A stretch of 48,265 nt of DNA. Source: Methanomicrobia archaeon (GTDB taxonomy: Archaea > Halobacteriota > Syntropharchaeia > Alkanophagales > Methanospirareceae). Position numbers and translations under genes: made by a program. Position 1 is the stretch's first letter, and each line of letters starts with the position of its first letter. This document shows, piece after piece, positions 25,607 through 34,144 of the stretch. The stretch covers positions 1-48,265 of the forward strand of contig JAFGHB010000031.1 of assembly GCA_016930255.1 (NCBI GenBank), read 5' to 3'. The notes below the pieces were generated by a model that saw nothing but the letters and a program-made list of their open reading frames with translations, made no database searches and had not been told where the DNA came from.

Positions 25607-26728
25607 TCAGTTGAGATAATGATATTCTTTTGTTACTGGGTCTATAGCTATCTTTTTCCCTTCAAGTTTTGCATCATATCCGGGATAACCATATTCCCCA
25701 GCCGTTGCATCAAGAACTATACATTTTTGATTATCTAATTCATAGTATGATATTTTTTGATTTGGAAGAAATTCATAGGGGGATAAATAAAAATAAAATT
25801 TTATTTTCAAATCAACGGTAGCGTCCTTATTGGAAAATAGCCCTAAATTTCCATTCTTTAAAATCAAACCTCCGTAATTTGTCAAACCATCACACGAATC
25901 GCTAATTTGTAGAATATCTTGATTTTGACATGATGGATAATGTTTGAATGTCTGCCCCTCAGACATTGATTCAAATTCGGCTCTTGACGGAACTACATAA
26001 ATTGTTAGCGGCTGAGATGAAGATACATCATACTTTATCTTCATATACTCAATTGGTGAAGTAAATTTAGAGCCATCCCCACCGCAATAATACACACGTT
26101 CCTCTTTTAAAACAAATGTTTGTTGTTTTTCCTCCACAACAAAAAGATTACCATTCTCTATAACCACTTTCCGATTCTCTTTTTGACCGAGATCTTTTGA
26201 TACTTGAGTTATTATAGACTCTTCAATATATTGCCACAAATCCTCGGTATCTACCCCACATGCCAAACAATATGCATGTGTGTCTGTTAAAACAAGATAC
26301 GTTTTTATCCCAAGATTCTCTAAAAGAGAACTAAGCAAAATTGTTAAATCTTCACAATCACCACCTTTTATTTTCATTGTATCCTGAGGTGATTGAATGT
26401 ATTCCCCCGCTCTAGGATCACTGTAGTAATCATAATTTTCTACAACATATCGATATAGTCCATTGAGTTGACATTCTTTATCCCCAGAAGGGCATCCACT
26501 AACAATTGAAGCAGCTTGTGTCCTTAGATTTATATCCTCAGTAACAATTTCACACAAATAGGGTTCTGCTCTATGAATTATAGGATCCTTGATAACTTTT
26601 GTTTCTGGCGGTTGAGTGGCAGTTTCAGGAACTTTTGCAGGAGTTTCTTCTTCGATGCATCCTGAAAATGCAACAATAACAACCAGTAGTGTTGCCAATA
26701 CAATTCCTACTGCCATTTTATTTTTCAT
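25607..26728 (-). CDS. Lipoprotein with transglutaminase-like domain
   Basis: A 373-residue exported lipoprotein. A signal peptide ends in the lipobox-like AFSGC (C24), followed by a Pro/Glu/Thr linker. A transglutaminase-like papain-fold domain spans about residues 60-190: the cysteine lies in GGDCEDLTILLSSLLENLGI, the histidine in DTHAYCLACGVD, with a following aspartate to complete a Cys-His-Asp triad. The C-terminal half is unassigned. ATG 26728, preceded by GAGAGGTAAGA, is preferred to 26752. The gene is visibly more AT-rich than its neighbours, which may mean acquisition by transfer. Role could be proteolysis or cross-linking at the surface. Confidence 0.8.
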   Translation of the reverse strand: MKNKMAVGIVLATLLVVIVAFSGCIEEETPAKVPETATQPPETKVIKDPIIHRAEPYLCEIVTEDINLRTQAASIVSGCPSGDKECQLNGLYRYVVENYDYYSDPRAGEYIQSPQDTMKIKGGDCEDLTILLSSLLENLGIKTYLVLTDTHAYCLACGVDTEDLWQYIEESIITQVSKDLGQKENRKVVIENGNLFVVEEKQQTFVLKEERVYYCGGDGSKFTSPIEYMKIKYDVSSSQPLTIYVVPSRAEFESMSEGQTFKHYPSCQNQDILQISDSCDGLTNYGGLILKNGNLGLFSNKDATVDLKIKFYFYLSPYEFLPNQKISYYELDNQKCIVLDATAGEYGYPGYDAKLEGKKIAIDPVTKEYHYLN

Positions 26729-26758
26729 TCTTACCTCTCTAATAGAAGTCACATACCA

Positions 26759-26767
26759 GTATTTAAG
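26759..26767 (-). promoter_or_regulatory. TATA box of the transglutaminase lipoprotein
   Basis: The minus strand reads ACTTAAATAC about 35 bases before ATG 26728, giving a leader of about 10 bases. Confidence 0.45.
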
Positions 26768-26868
26768 TACATCGCCTGCCCTTAAACACGAGCGCCTGTG
26801 ACATAAACCACTTTCTTATCACAGGATATAAAAACTTTTCGATTTCCCTTCCACCACTACTTTCACGT

Positions 26869-28281
26869 CTAACCAGAAGCAGCACCGCCAACCAATATCC
26901 TCTTTACCCGTACATGCGGCGCGTATTCCGAAACGGGGACCTCCTGACCATCTTTGCCGCAGAACCCTATCGTACCTCGCTTTTTGTCGTTTCCCACGGC
27001 GTCTATGCTCTGCAATACGTCCAGGGTCCGTCCGGATAGCGAAACGTTCTTCAATCGTTTTGTAAGCGTACCGTTTTCTATAAGGAACGCCTCCTCCGCG
27101 CTGAACTGGAATTCGCCCTTTACCGTATCTACCTGCCCGCCGCGCATGCCCTTCGCGTAGATGCCGAACTTTATGCCTGCACGCATCTCGTCAAACTGCC
27201 AGTCCCCTGCCTCGATCACCGTGTTGCTCATTCGCACTATCGGGAGATCGGAATAATCAGCCGCTCGCGCGTTCGCCGTTGGCTCGGCGTCCAACCGGCC
27301 CGCGGTCTCCCTGCTGTGCAGGTACGAGGCCAGTACGCCGTCTTTTATTATCTCCGTTCGGTTCGACCGCATGCCCTCGTCGTCGTACCGATAATAGCCA
27401 TGAGACGCCTCGATGGTCGGATCGTCCGCCACGGTCAGCCCTTCGTACGCGATCTCCGCGTCCAATTTGCCTTTTAATATCGATTCGCCGTACAGTACAT
27501 GATCCGCTTCGGCAGCATGCCCCAGCGCCTCGTGCATAAAGACGCCCGTGAGCCGGTGGTCCATAATCACTGGCAGCTCGCCTCCCGGCGGCAGTTCCGC
27601 ATCGAGGAGCCGGACCGCTTTATCCGCAGCTTTTACGGCTAATGTCGTTGGATCTTCGCCTTTTATGAATTCGAAACCCGCTACCGCGCCGATACTCTCG
27701 CGGCCTTCCTGTAACACGTTCCCCTTCTTCGCTACTACGCCGGCACGCATGAAAACGGCAGGCGTTTCCGTTACGATATAACTCCCATCGGAATTTGCAT
27801 AGATTTGCTCCTCGTAACCGTCGAGGTAGACAACCGAAATGCTCTTGACGAGGTCCGAATACTCCTTCGCCGCGTCGTATGCATCCTTAACCATGCGCTT
27901 CTTCTCCTCGATGCTGACGTCCTCGGGATTGATCTTCGGCTTGAGCTTGAAATGGTCGTTTCGCGAGGCTGCATCGGCCACGGTTACGGATGCCGCGTTC
28001 TTAGCCGATTCTGATGACGAGAGCGCTCTCCCAATGTCCAACGCGTCTTCAAACGAGGCTCGTATCGCAGATCGCGCGACATTGTTGGAGGAAGAGAATC
28101 CCCACGAGTCCTCGTACAGAACGCGCACACCCAGGCCCTGATCGATGCCGTAACTCATCTCTCTGAAAACGTCATCTCTCAGATCTATCACCGTTGCGTA
28201 CCCTCGTTCCAAGCGGATATCAGCGTATTTCGCGTGGTTCGAAAGCACAAAATCAATCGCTCTTTTAATCTCTTCTTCCAT
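26869..28281 (-). CDS. tldD: TldD/PmbA family metalloprotease
   Basis: A 470-residue TldD-type protease. The zinc motif HEALGHAAEAD (HExxxH, near residue 249) identifies the catalytic TldD subunit rather than TldE. Other family regions are YADIRLERGYATVIDLRDD near the N-terminus, PVIMDHRLTGVFMHEALG, and MRGGQVDTVKGEFQFSAEEA, ending with a glycine-rich KRILVGGAASG. TldD normally works with TldE to cleave small peptides inside a closed barrel. No tldE is adjacent. The ATG lies at the transcription start predicted from the TATA box, so the mRNA is probably leaderless. Confidence 0.93.
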   Translation of the reverse strand: MEEEIKRAIDFVLSNHAKYADIRLERGYATVIDLRDDVFREMSYGIDQGLGVRVLYEDSWGFSSSNNVARSAIRASFEDALDIGRALSSSESAKNAASVTVADAASRNDHFKLKPKINPEDVSIEEKKRMVKDAYDAAKEYSDLVKSISVVYLDGYEEQIYANSDGSYIVTETPAVFMRAGVVAKKGNVLQEGRESIGAVAGFEFIKGEDPTTLAVKAADKAVRLLDAELPPGGELPVIMDHRLTGVFMHEALGHAAEADHVLYGESILKGKLDAEIAYEGLTVADDPTIEASHGYYRYDDEGMRSNRTEIIKDGVLASYLHSRETAGRLDAEPTANARAADYSDLPIVRMSNTVIEAGDWQFDEMRAGIKFGIYAKGMRGGQVDTVKGEFQFSAEEAFLIENGTLTKRLKNVSLSGRTLDVLQSIDAVGNDKKRGTIGFCGKDGQEVPVSEYAPHVRVKRILVGGAASG

Positions 28282-28303
28282 TCTAAAGGAATATAAAGAG
28301 GTA

Positions 28304-28314
28304 AATATTTATAA
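28304..28314 (-). promoter_or_regulatory. TATA box of tldD
   Basis: The minus strand reads TTATAAATATT, centred about 28 bases before ATG 28281. It predicts a leaderless transcript. Confidence 0.6.
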
Positions 28315-28367
28315 CTTGTTACGTTACAGAGAAAGTATTTAGTTTGAAAGAAAGAGCAAATCCAAAC

Positions 28368-28441
28368 GGGACCGTAGCTCAGACTGGGAGAGCGCTCGGC
28401 TGAAGACCGAGTTGTCCCGCGTTCAAATCGCGGCGGTCCCA
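28368..28441 (+). tRNA. tRNA-Phe (GAA)
   Basis: A complete cloverleaf: acceptor GGGACCG/CGGTCCC, D-arm GCTC...GAGC, anticodon arm CTCGG-CTGAAGA-CCGAG with anticodon GAA, T-arm CCGCG-TTCAAAT-CGCGG, discriminator A. No CCA is encoded and no intron is present. It is divergent from tldD. Confidence 0.97.
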
Positions 28442-28601
28442 CTGACGTTCTATCGAAAAAGCGACCCGTCCATTTATCCAGACGTGAGTCGCAGAAGTAA
28501 GTATACGGACTCAGGAGCGGCTTATCGGAAATATCGCGTTTGGTCGTGTAGAAATTTAATAAGATACGACTTGTTATTCATTAACGGGGACGAAACGGGT
28601 A

Positions 28602-29096
28602 ATGAAGAAAGAGCTAAAAGTCGTGCCAATCAAGAACGGAACGGTGATTGACCATATTGCGGCAGGGCAGGCGCTGAACGTGCTGAAGATACTGGGGGTA
28701 CATGCAGGGACAGATGCGGCGTTGAGCGTGGCGATGAACGTACGAAGCAAGCAGATGGGCCGTAAGGACATCGTAAAGGTGGAGAATCGAGAGCTAATGC
28801 CCGAGGAAGTCGATAAAATCGCGCTGATCGCGCCACAAGCAACGATAAACATCATACGTGATTCAGAGGTAGTAGAGAAGCATAAGGTCTACCTTCCAAA
28901 TTCAATAGAGGGTATTATCCGCTGTGCGAACCCCAATTGCATATCCAATGTAGGAAGAGAGCCGGTTATATCAAGGTTCGTCACGGTGAGCGGTGATCCT
29001 CTCAGGTTCAGATGCTTCTACTGTGAACGAATGATCGAGGACGTTTCCGGGTATCTTAAACCCTTTTTTAAAAAAGAACGCTTTACCAAAGGATGA
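28602..29096 (+). CDS. pyrI: Aspartate carbamoyltransferase regulatory subunit
   Basis: A 164-residue regulatory chain that binds nucleotides and tunes PyrB in pyrimidine synthesis. The allosteric domain shows VVPIKNGTVIDHIAAGQAL and NVRSKQMGRKDIVKVENREL. The zinc domain keeps all four cysteines in CANPNCISN and CFYCERM, needed to contact PyrB. A TATA-like AATTTAATAAG lies ~45 bases upstream. pyrB, usually next to pyrI, is not present; the gene lies between two tRNA genes. Confidence 0.95.
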   Translation: MKKELKVVPIKNGTVIDHIAAGQALNVLKILGVHAGTDAALSVAMNVRSKQMGRKDIVKVENRELMPEEVDKIALIAPQATINIIRDSEVVEKHKVYLPNSIEGIIRCANPNCISNVGREPVISRFVTVSGDPLRFRCFYCERMIEDVSGYLKPFFKKERFTKG

Positions 29097-29115
29097 AACA
29101 AGAGGATAAAGGTAA

Positions 29116-29188
29116 GGGCCGGTAGATCAGATGGTAGATCACTCGCTTGGCATGCGAGAGGCCTCGGGTTCAAATCCCGACCGGTCCA
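29116..29188 (+). tRNA. tRNA-Ala (GGC)
   Basis: Acceptor GGGCCGG/CCGGTCC (one G-U pair), anticodon arm CTCGC-TTGGCAT-GCGAG with anticodon GGC, T-arm TCGGG-TTCAAAT-CCCGA, discriminator A at 29188. No CCA is encoded. It lies 19 bases after pyrI and may share its transcript; coaBC follows 29 bases later. Confidence 0.96.
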
Positions 29189-29217
29189 TCGATATAGCTA
29201 ACTATCAGCCGGGTAAG

Positions 29218-30447
29218 ATGGCAGAACGAGAACGAAGACCACACCCCACGCTGCGGGTAAAGGGAACAAAGAGCCGTTCGTTATGGGGTAAGAAGATCGT
29301 TTTAGGCGTTACGGGCTCCGTCGCGGCTGTGAGAGCGTTTGAACTCGCACGCGAATTGATACGGCATGGCGCGGACGTCTACAGCGTGATGAGCCGAGCG
29401 GCGACGGAGATAATACATCCGTATACGCTCCATTACGCCACGGGGCACGAAGCGATAACGAAATTGATGGGTGACATCGAGCATGTGGAGTTCCTCGGTA
29501 TGGAGGGTTCGGCAGATCTCTTTCTCATCGCGCCATGCACGGCAAATACGCTCAATAAAATCGCGACTGGCGTTTCTGACACACCGGTAACAATCTTTGC
29601 CACTACGGCGTTCGGCTCGGGCATTCCCATCATCATCGTGCCTGCAATGCATGAATCCATGTACAACAGTCCGGTACTCATAGAGAATCGTGAAAAGCTG
29701 CAACGGCTTGGTGTCACCGTTTTGGGGCCGAAGATACAAGAAGGACTCGCGAAGATCGTTTCCACCGATGAAATCGTACTTACGACCGAGCATGTGCTGT
29801 CGCCCAAGAAGCTTGCGGGAAAGCGCGTTCTCGTCACGGGCGGGCCCACGGCCGAGCCGATAGATCCCATACGGATCTTAACCAACCGAAGTTCAGGTCT
29901 AACCGGAATCGAACTGGCGAAGGAGGCGTATAAGCAGGGTGCGGAGGTCACGCTCGTGCACAGCAAAGTGCTGAACATGATGGGCATAAACGAGCTTCGA
30001 GTGGAGACCGCGGATGAAATGATCGATACCTGCATGAACGAGCTTCGAAAGGGCTATGACATGCTGATTTCATCTGCTGCAATCGCGGACTTCACGGTTG
30101 ACCCTGCAGACGTAAAGATCTCCTCAGGGGGCGATTTACAGCTGCATTTCACACGCACGCGGAAATTGCTAGAAGCGGCGCGGAACGAATTTCCCGAGCT
30201 GGTTATTGTGGGTTTCAAAGCGGAAACGAACGTGTCCACTGAGGAATTGATACGACGGGCACGGGCAAATATGGAGCTGAATAACCTTGCGCTGGTCGTT
30301 GCCAACGACATTGGAAAAGGGGGGATCGGCACCGCAGAGAACGACGTTTACCTATTGCGAAACGGTACAGAAGAGATAAAGCACGTAAACGGTAAGAAGC
30401 GGATCATTGCCGAGGAGATCGTGAACGAATTGGCGGACTTGTTTTAG
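29218..30447 (+). CDS. coaBC: Phosphopantothenoylcysteine decarboxylase/synthetase
   Basis: A 409-residue bifunctional enzyme of coenzyme A synthesis. CoaC half: flavoprotein motif LGVTGSVAAVRAFELAREL, FLIAPCTANTLNKIATG, and PAMHESMY in place of the classical PAMN motif. CoaB half begins GKRVLVTGGPTAEPIDPIR, followed by LTNRSSGLTG and SSAAIADFTV, and ends with a DIGKGGIGTAENDVYLL nucleotide-binding region. The open frame extends into the tRNA-Ala gene; ATG 29218, preceded by GGGTAAG, is the likely start. Confidence 0.95.
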   Translation: MAERERRPHPTLRVKGTKSRSLWGKKIVLGVTGSVAAVRAFELARELIRHGADVYSVMSRAATEIIHPYTLHYATGHEAITKLMGDIEHVEFLGMEGSADLFLIAPCTANTLNKIATGVSDTPVTIFATTAFGSGIPIIIVPAMHESMYNSPVLIENREKLQRLGVTVLGPKIQEGLAKIVSTDEIVLTTEHVLSPKKLAGKRVLVTGGPTAEPIDPIRILTNRSSGLTGIELAKEAYKQGAEVTLVHSKVLNMMGINELRVETADEMIDTCMNELRKGYDMLISSAAIADFTVDPADVKISSGGDLQLHFTRTRKLLEAARNEFPELVIVGFKAETNVSTEELIRRARANMELNNLALVVANDIGKGGIGTAENDVYLLRNGTEEIKHVNGKKRIIAEEIVNELADLF

Positions 30448-30586
30448 TCTGTGCTGTTATCAGTGTACCGTGCCATCTGAAGACACGCATTGACGATAAG
30501 AAAAGAATCCCGTGCCATACCATACCTTGCCGAACCGAGCTGAGCAGAATTAAAAGTATAAGTTATACTAACATCTACCTGAACAG

Positions 30587-31867
30587 GTGAAGTGGCTCGA
30601 CAGAATCTTAAGCAAGGAGGAAATACCGGCCACGATTGCCTTTGATGAGTTCGATACGTGGCTGGAGCAGGTATCTGATTCGCTCTTCCGCGGTCTGAGC
30701 GCCAATGCCGTCCGATTATATACCGAGATGGGGGAGATAATCGAGACGCTTAAACATGATATAGCCACGCTTCAGACTGCCGAATCAACGGAAGAGGTGC
30801 CTGATCGCATCGTAAAGATCGGAGTGCTCAGCCGCGACAAAATGGTGAAGCATCTCTTTGCAGTGACTGAAAAGATCGAGATTCCAGCCAAGACCGATTA
30901 TCAAACCGTTTCGTCCTTTTATAAAGACACGACGGCTGCCCTCGAATTCCCGTTTGGCAAATCGCAGACGAACATCTACTGTGTGCGATCTCTCTTTCCC
31001 ACTGAGATTAAAACCACTATCGCGGATCTCAAGCGATTGCGAGCCAGCCTTGACCAACTGATCGCACCGTTAAAAGGTAAAGAGCGCCAAATTAGGCAGT
31101 TAGAGCGCGTGCCGGAGCTGGTACAGGCTATCAATGACGTAAGGACTGGAATAAAGGAAAAGAAGACGCATCTGAACGAGCAAGAAGCAGCGTGCGCGGC
31201 ACTCGAACGCAACATCGAAACAGAAAGCAGCCGGTTGGAGCGTATAGAATGTTCAGAAGAGTGGAAAAAGTTCAAAGCGCTCGAAGGCGAGTTATCATCA
31301 GTAAAAGAGGAATTAAACACGCTCGAAGCGAACGTGCTCAGATTGTTCGCGCCGCTTACCAAACCACTCAAGCTCCTGAAGAAGCAGGATGAAACGGGGC
31401 GGCACACCCTTACGCTCGATGAGCGAACCGCGATAGGGTCGATTTTGTCATCGCCCGTTCGCGCGCTGAATGCAGATGTCGCCAAAAGTCTTCGCGCTAT
31501 ACAGAAGGTTATAGAAGGGGATCCCGCCGTGCTCAAGGATCGGAAACGCGAGACGGCACTGAACTGGATCGAGCAGCTGTTACAAGCCGATCTGGCTTCG
31601 ATAAAGGGCAAACGTGAGCGGTTGCAAGCACAAATTACGGAGACCACGAGTAAGCTTTCTGATTCAACGATACTCCAGGAGAAAGAGGAACTCGAACACT
31701 CCATCGAGTCTGCTCAGGGGCAGCGCACGCAGTTACGAGAGGAAATAGCCCGGGCAAAGAAGCATATCGTTTCGTTGGACGAGGAACTGCGCGAGAAGAA
31801 GCAGCGGTTGATAAAGGCTCTGGAAGAACTCGCCGGTAATGAAATTGACGTTACCTTTACGTTCTAA
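30587..31867 (+). CDS. Coiled-coil protein of unknown function
   Basis: A 426-residue cytoplasmic protein dominated by heptad-rich helices in two stretches, about residues 150-240 and 330-415 (for example EEELEHSIESAQ-like and LDEELREKKQRLIKALEEL). The middle has a more globular part (LDERTAIGSILSSPVRALNA). It has no Walker motif, so it is not an SbcC/SMC ATPase despite superficial likeness. The start is GTG at 30587; a TATA-like AAAAGTATAAG about 35 bases before it leaves almost no leader. A possible out-of-frame extension follows at 31839-31943. Confidence 0.7.
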   Translation: MKWLDRILSKEEIPATIAFDEFDTWLEQVSDSLFRGLSANAVRLYTEMGEIIETLKHDIATLQTAESTEEVPDRIVKIGVLSRDKMVKHLFAVTEKIEIPAKTDYQTVSSFYKDTTAALEFPFGKSQTNIYCVRSLFPTEIKTTIADLKRLRASLDQLIAPLKGKERQIRQLERVPELVQAINDVRTGIKEKKTHLNEQEAACAALERNIETESSRLERIECSEEWKKFKALEGELSSVKEELNTLEANVLRLFAPLTKPLKLLKKQDETGRHTLTLDERTAIGSILSSPVRALNADVAKSLRAIQKVIEGDPAVLKDRKRETALNWIEQLLQADLASIKGKRERLQAQITETTSKLSDSTILQEKEELEHSIESAQGQRTQLREEIARAKKHIVSLDEELREKKQRLIKALEELAGNEIDVTFTF

Positions 31868-31943
31868 CGATCAGACGCTGCTGAGGTTAACGGCGGATGA
31901 TCTGCTCACGCTCGAGCCGCAAATCGCTGAGGTTGAAGAGTAA
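31839..31943 (+). CDS. 34-codon ORF overlapping the end of the coiled-coil gene
   Basis: In the +1 frame, ATG 31839 starts 29 bases before the coiled-coil stop and reads to TAA 31941-31943, with protein-like composition in TLLRLTADDLLTLEPQIAEV. No ribosome-binding site precedes it. It is either a small overlapping gene or the true C-terminus of the coiled-coil protein shifted out of frame. Confidence 0.35.
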   Translation: MKLTLPLRSNDQTLLRLTADDLLTLEPQIAEVEE

Positions 31944-31963
31944 AAGATTTCCGGACGGCTAGG

Positions 31964-32470
31964 ATGGGTCTCAAAAAAGTGATAACCTCGGATCAACCGT
32001 ACGGCATAGATAAAGCGAAGATAAAACTGCTCGTCGGCCTGTTCTGCATGGAGACGTTCAAGCAAGAGCTGATGGCGTATTTCGAGGAGAAGGTGCTCCC
32101 GCTGGAGGAGATAAAGAAGTTGGACATCAAAGGAAAGGAATTCCGCGTTTACGATCAGGACGGGAACCTGCATGTCGTTCCCTTCGGCGACGTCGAGGGC
32201 TATGGCAATACCGGCTGTTTCGCATGCCCTGATTATACCGCGGAACTGGCGGATGTTTCGGTCGGCTCCGTGGGCTCTGAGCCGGGGTGGTCTACTGTTC
32301 TGACCCGAACGGAAAGGGGCGAGGAGTTGCTTAAGGGCGCCATCTTCTACTCACTCACTGCACAAATTTGAGCGTGACCTCACCATTAAGCTATTTGAGA
32401 GAGGTTCAGAAAACTTCTGAAGATCTCAAAACGGGTAAAGGCGCGAGTGAACAAAGAGAAAGCGGCTTAG
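31964..32470 (+). pseudogene. Remnant of an FrhB-family F420 oxidoreductase beta subunit
   Basis: The ORF 31964-32371 (135 residues) matches only the C-terminal part of FrhB/FpoF-type subunits, which bind FAD and [4Fe-4S] clusters and react with coenzyme F420: KIKLLVGLFCMETF, TGCFACPDYTAELADVSVGS, and GWSTVLTRTERGEELL. The N-terminal half is absent. After the stop, the same frame resumes at 32399 with FRKLLKISKRVKARVNKEKA, typical of the basic tail of this family, before TAG 32468. Loss of both the front half and tail continuity argues for a decayed gene. Confidence 0.6.
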
Positions 32471-32542
32471 CTCGAAGGAAGCACAAAGGTATGGGGGTCT
32501 CTCTTGGAGGAGTTTCGAACACGTGTGTGGACATTTAACTAC

Positions 32543-32571
32543 TCTCAAATGATCCCCACAAAAATTTGAGA
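32543..32571. repeat. 8-bp inverted repeat upstream of the orphan ATPase
   Basis: TCTCAAAT at 32543-32550 and ATTTGAGA at 32564-32571 are perfect reverse complements with a 13-base gap. The related 10-mer AATTTGAGAT (32563-32572) recurs inverted at 33713-33722 just after the ATPase gene. Confidence 0.45.
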
Positions 32572-32620
32572 TGACAGACGAAAATTATTTTTTTGGAACC
32601 ATGGTAGGAAGTATGAGCAA

Positions 32621-32630
32621 CTTTTATATG
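32621..32630 (+). promoter_or_regulatory. TATA box of the orphan ATPase
   Basis: CTTTTATATG lies about 60 bases before ATG 32686, predicting a leader of about 35 bases. 32471-32542 holds nothing I can assign. Confidence 0.45.
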
Positions 32631-32685
32631 ATGTCGGACGCATTTTCTAAAACACAAGATACAAAAACCGACCAAGGCGGTAAAC

Positions 32686-33675
32686 ATGATTGAAAAAGTG
32701 CATGTATCAAATTTTAAGTGTATCAAAGCACAAACACTCGATAGTCTGACACCAATCGTTGGTATCTGGGGAAGAAATGGTTCTGGGAAAAGTAGCCTAC
32801 TCCAAGCGATAATGTGGGTATCGAAAAATAAAGGGGCATACGATAGGAATGGTATCAACTTGAAAGAGCCTTCAAATTTTATTTTTGGACATGATCCCGT
32901 TAACAACGTTTGTAATGTTGAGGTGACTCTTCCGAATATACCTATGTATCAAATAAGGATGGGTGGAGGGGGAACAATAAACAAGAGTGGAAGCCTTGAT
33001 AATATCAGGTATTTTCCACCATGGAGACACATTTCTGATCGATCTTCTGAAATAAATCGGGAAATTACCTCCAATTTGGGAATTCAAGCTCGCAATACGC
33101 ATACATTTATGCATTATTTTCTCCATCGGTTAATGGGTAGGAACCAGAGGAAGGATAAAGAAGCCTTAGAAATATATGATAGCATTAACCGTTGGGCAGA
33201 AAAATTTGGATTCGGACCCTTGTTAGACGCACAAGAAGGAAGTAGTCTAATTAGAGGAACCTATTTTGACAAAATAATGAATTTGGAGGTTGATATCTTT
33301 GATGGTGGATTTGGAGGGAACTCATTTCTGCCCATTTTATTGGAAGGATATAGTTTTACAGATGGTATAATGTTAGTCGAGGAACCTGAAATTTCTTTAC
33401 ACCCTGCAGCGCAGTCCGAAGTATTGGACTTTTTCATTGAGATGGCTAAGAAGAGAAACCACCAAATAATCTTTACTTCGCATTCGGAGTACATGGTTAA
33501 AAAGATTGCGAGACTTCTGAAAGAAGGGGAAGTCGATTCAGATCTAATTTCCGTTTATGTCGCTAAAAAAGAAGATGAAAATGGGACTATATTTGAAAAA
33601 CAGGACAACAGAGATTTGGTTTCTCGTTTCGATAAAGGACAGGATATAATTTTAGAGTTAACGAAAAGGAATTGA
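32686..33675 (+). CDS. AAA/OLD-like ABC ATPase, orphan
   Basis: A 329-residue ATPase of the AAA_21/OLD-like group. Walker A is GRNGSGKSS at 29-37; Walker B is LVEEPEISLHPAAQSE near residue 230; the switch histidine lies in FTSHSEYMVKK near 263. The middle carries YFPPWRHISDRSSEINREI and a helical lid. There is no TOPRIM domain, so it lacks the nuclease part of full OLD proteins. Such ATPases often act in phage defence with a partner, but none is beside it. It is more AT-rich than the metabolic genes around and resembles the decayed ATPase at 41-1009. Confidence 0.8.
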   Translation: MIEKVHVSNFKCIKAQTLDSLTPIVGIWGRNGSGKSSLLQAIMWVSKNKGAYDRNGINLKEPSNFIFGHDPVNNVCNVEVTLPNIPMYQIRMGGGGTINKSGSLDNIRYFPPWRHISDRSSEINREITSNLGIQARNTHTFMHYFLHRLMGRNQRKDKEALEIYDSINRWAEKFGFGPLLDAQEGSSLIRGTYFDKIMNLEVDIFDGGFGGNSFLPILLEGYSFTDGIMLVEEPEISLHPAAQSEVLDFFIEMAKKRNHQIIFTSHSEYMVKKIARLLKEGEVDSDLISVYVAKKEDENGTIFEKQDNRDLVSRFDKGQDIILELTKRN

Positions 33676-33752
33676 TGCGGAAGAACAACTCCGAAGCGAC
33701 TAGTGAAGACGAATCTCAAATTAGATAATAAACGGTTAACAAGTCTGTAAGA

Positions 33753-33886
33753 AAAGTTAAACATCTGATCCCCGTTTATCCTTAACCAGCTTTTTTTTAC
33801 CGTTTGCTTAGGCAAAGGCAGGATCCTGAGAAGATTTCCTGACGGACGGCGGAATCTCAAAAAGGTGCTAAAAGCGGATTTTGCAG
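33753..33886. repeat. Direct repeat, copy A (left of permease)
   Basis: The first 93 bases (33753-33845) match copy B at 35704-35794 with seven mismatches and a 2-base indel in a T run, about 90% identity; weaker similarity continues to a shared TTTTGCAG at 33886. On the minus strand both copies hold coding-like ends of the same frame, here broken by the T-run indel. The region 33887-34144 otherwise holds only the permease leader. Confidence 0.8.
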
Positions 33887-34144
33887 AAAAGACCTTTTGT
33901 ACTCCAAAAACCCTTCATGTCTAAACCGCTGTGCGCTCGTTAGTTACATGAGGTCGAGGAAATAGTGATGGATGCGCTAGTGGCGCAGAAGCGGCGAAAG
34001 AAGAAATGATACATTTCGAGGTGATGATGCAGCATAAAATTTGAGACAGGGAACAGGCTAATAATTACGTAAGAATTTAGTAAGATAGATATACCCGCGT
34101 TAATCACAAGATTGTTAGCTTTATACACCGGAGGAAAGGAGATA

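Noticed and set aside
30976-31704. 242-codon minus-strand open frame rich in Ser and Arg
   Set aside because: Antisense shadow of the coiled-coil gene; no start signal, no recognisable motif.
30587-31867. SbcC/SMC-type ATPase
   Set aside because: Coiled coils are present but there is no Walker A, Walker B or ABC signature, so the name would be misleading.
33936-34016. Short coding-like tail (VMDALVAQKRRKKK) before the permease
   Set aside because: No start codon with a ribosome-binding site in frame and too short to judge; left unannotated.
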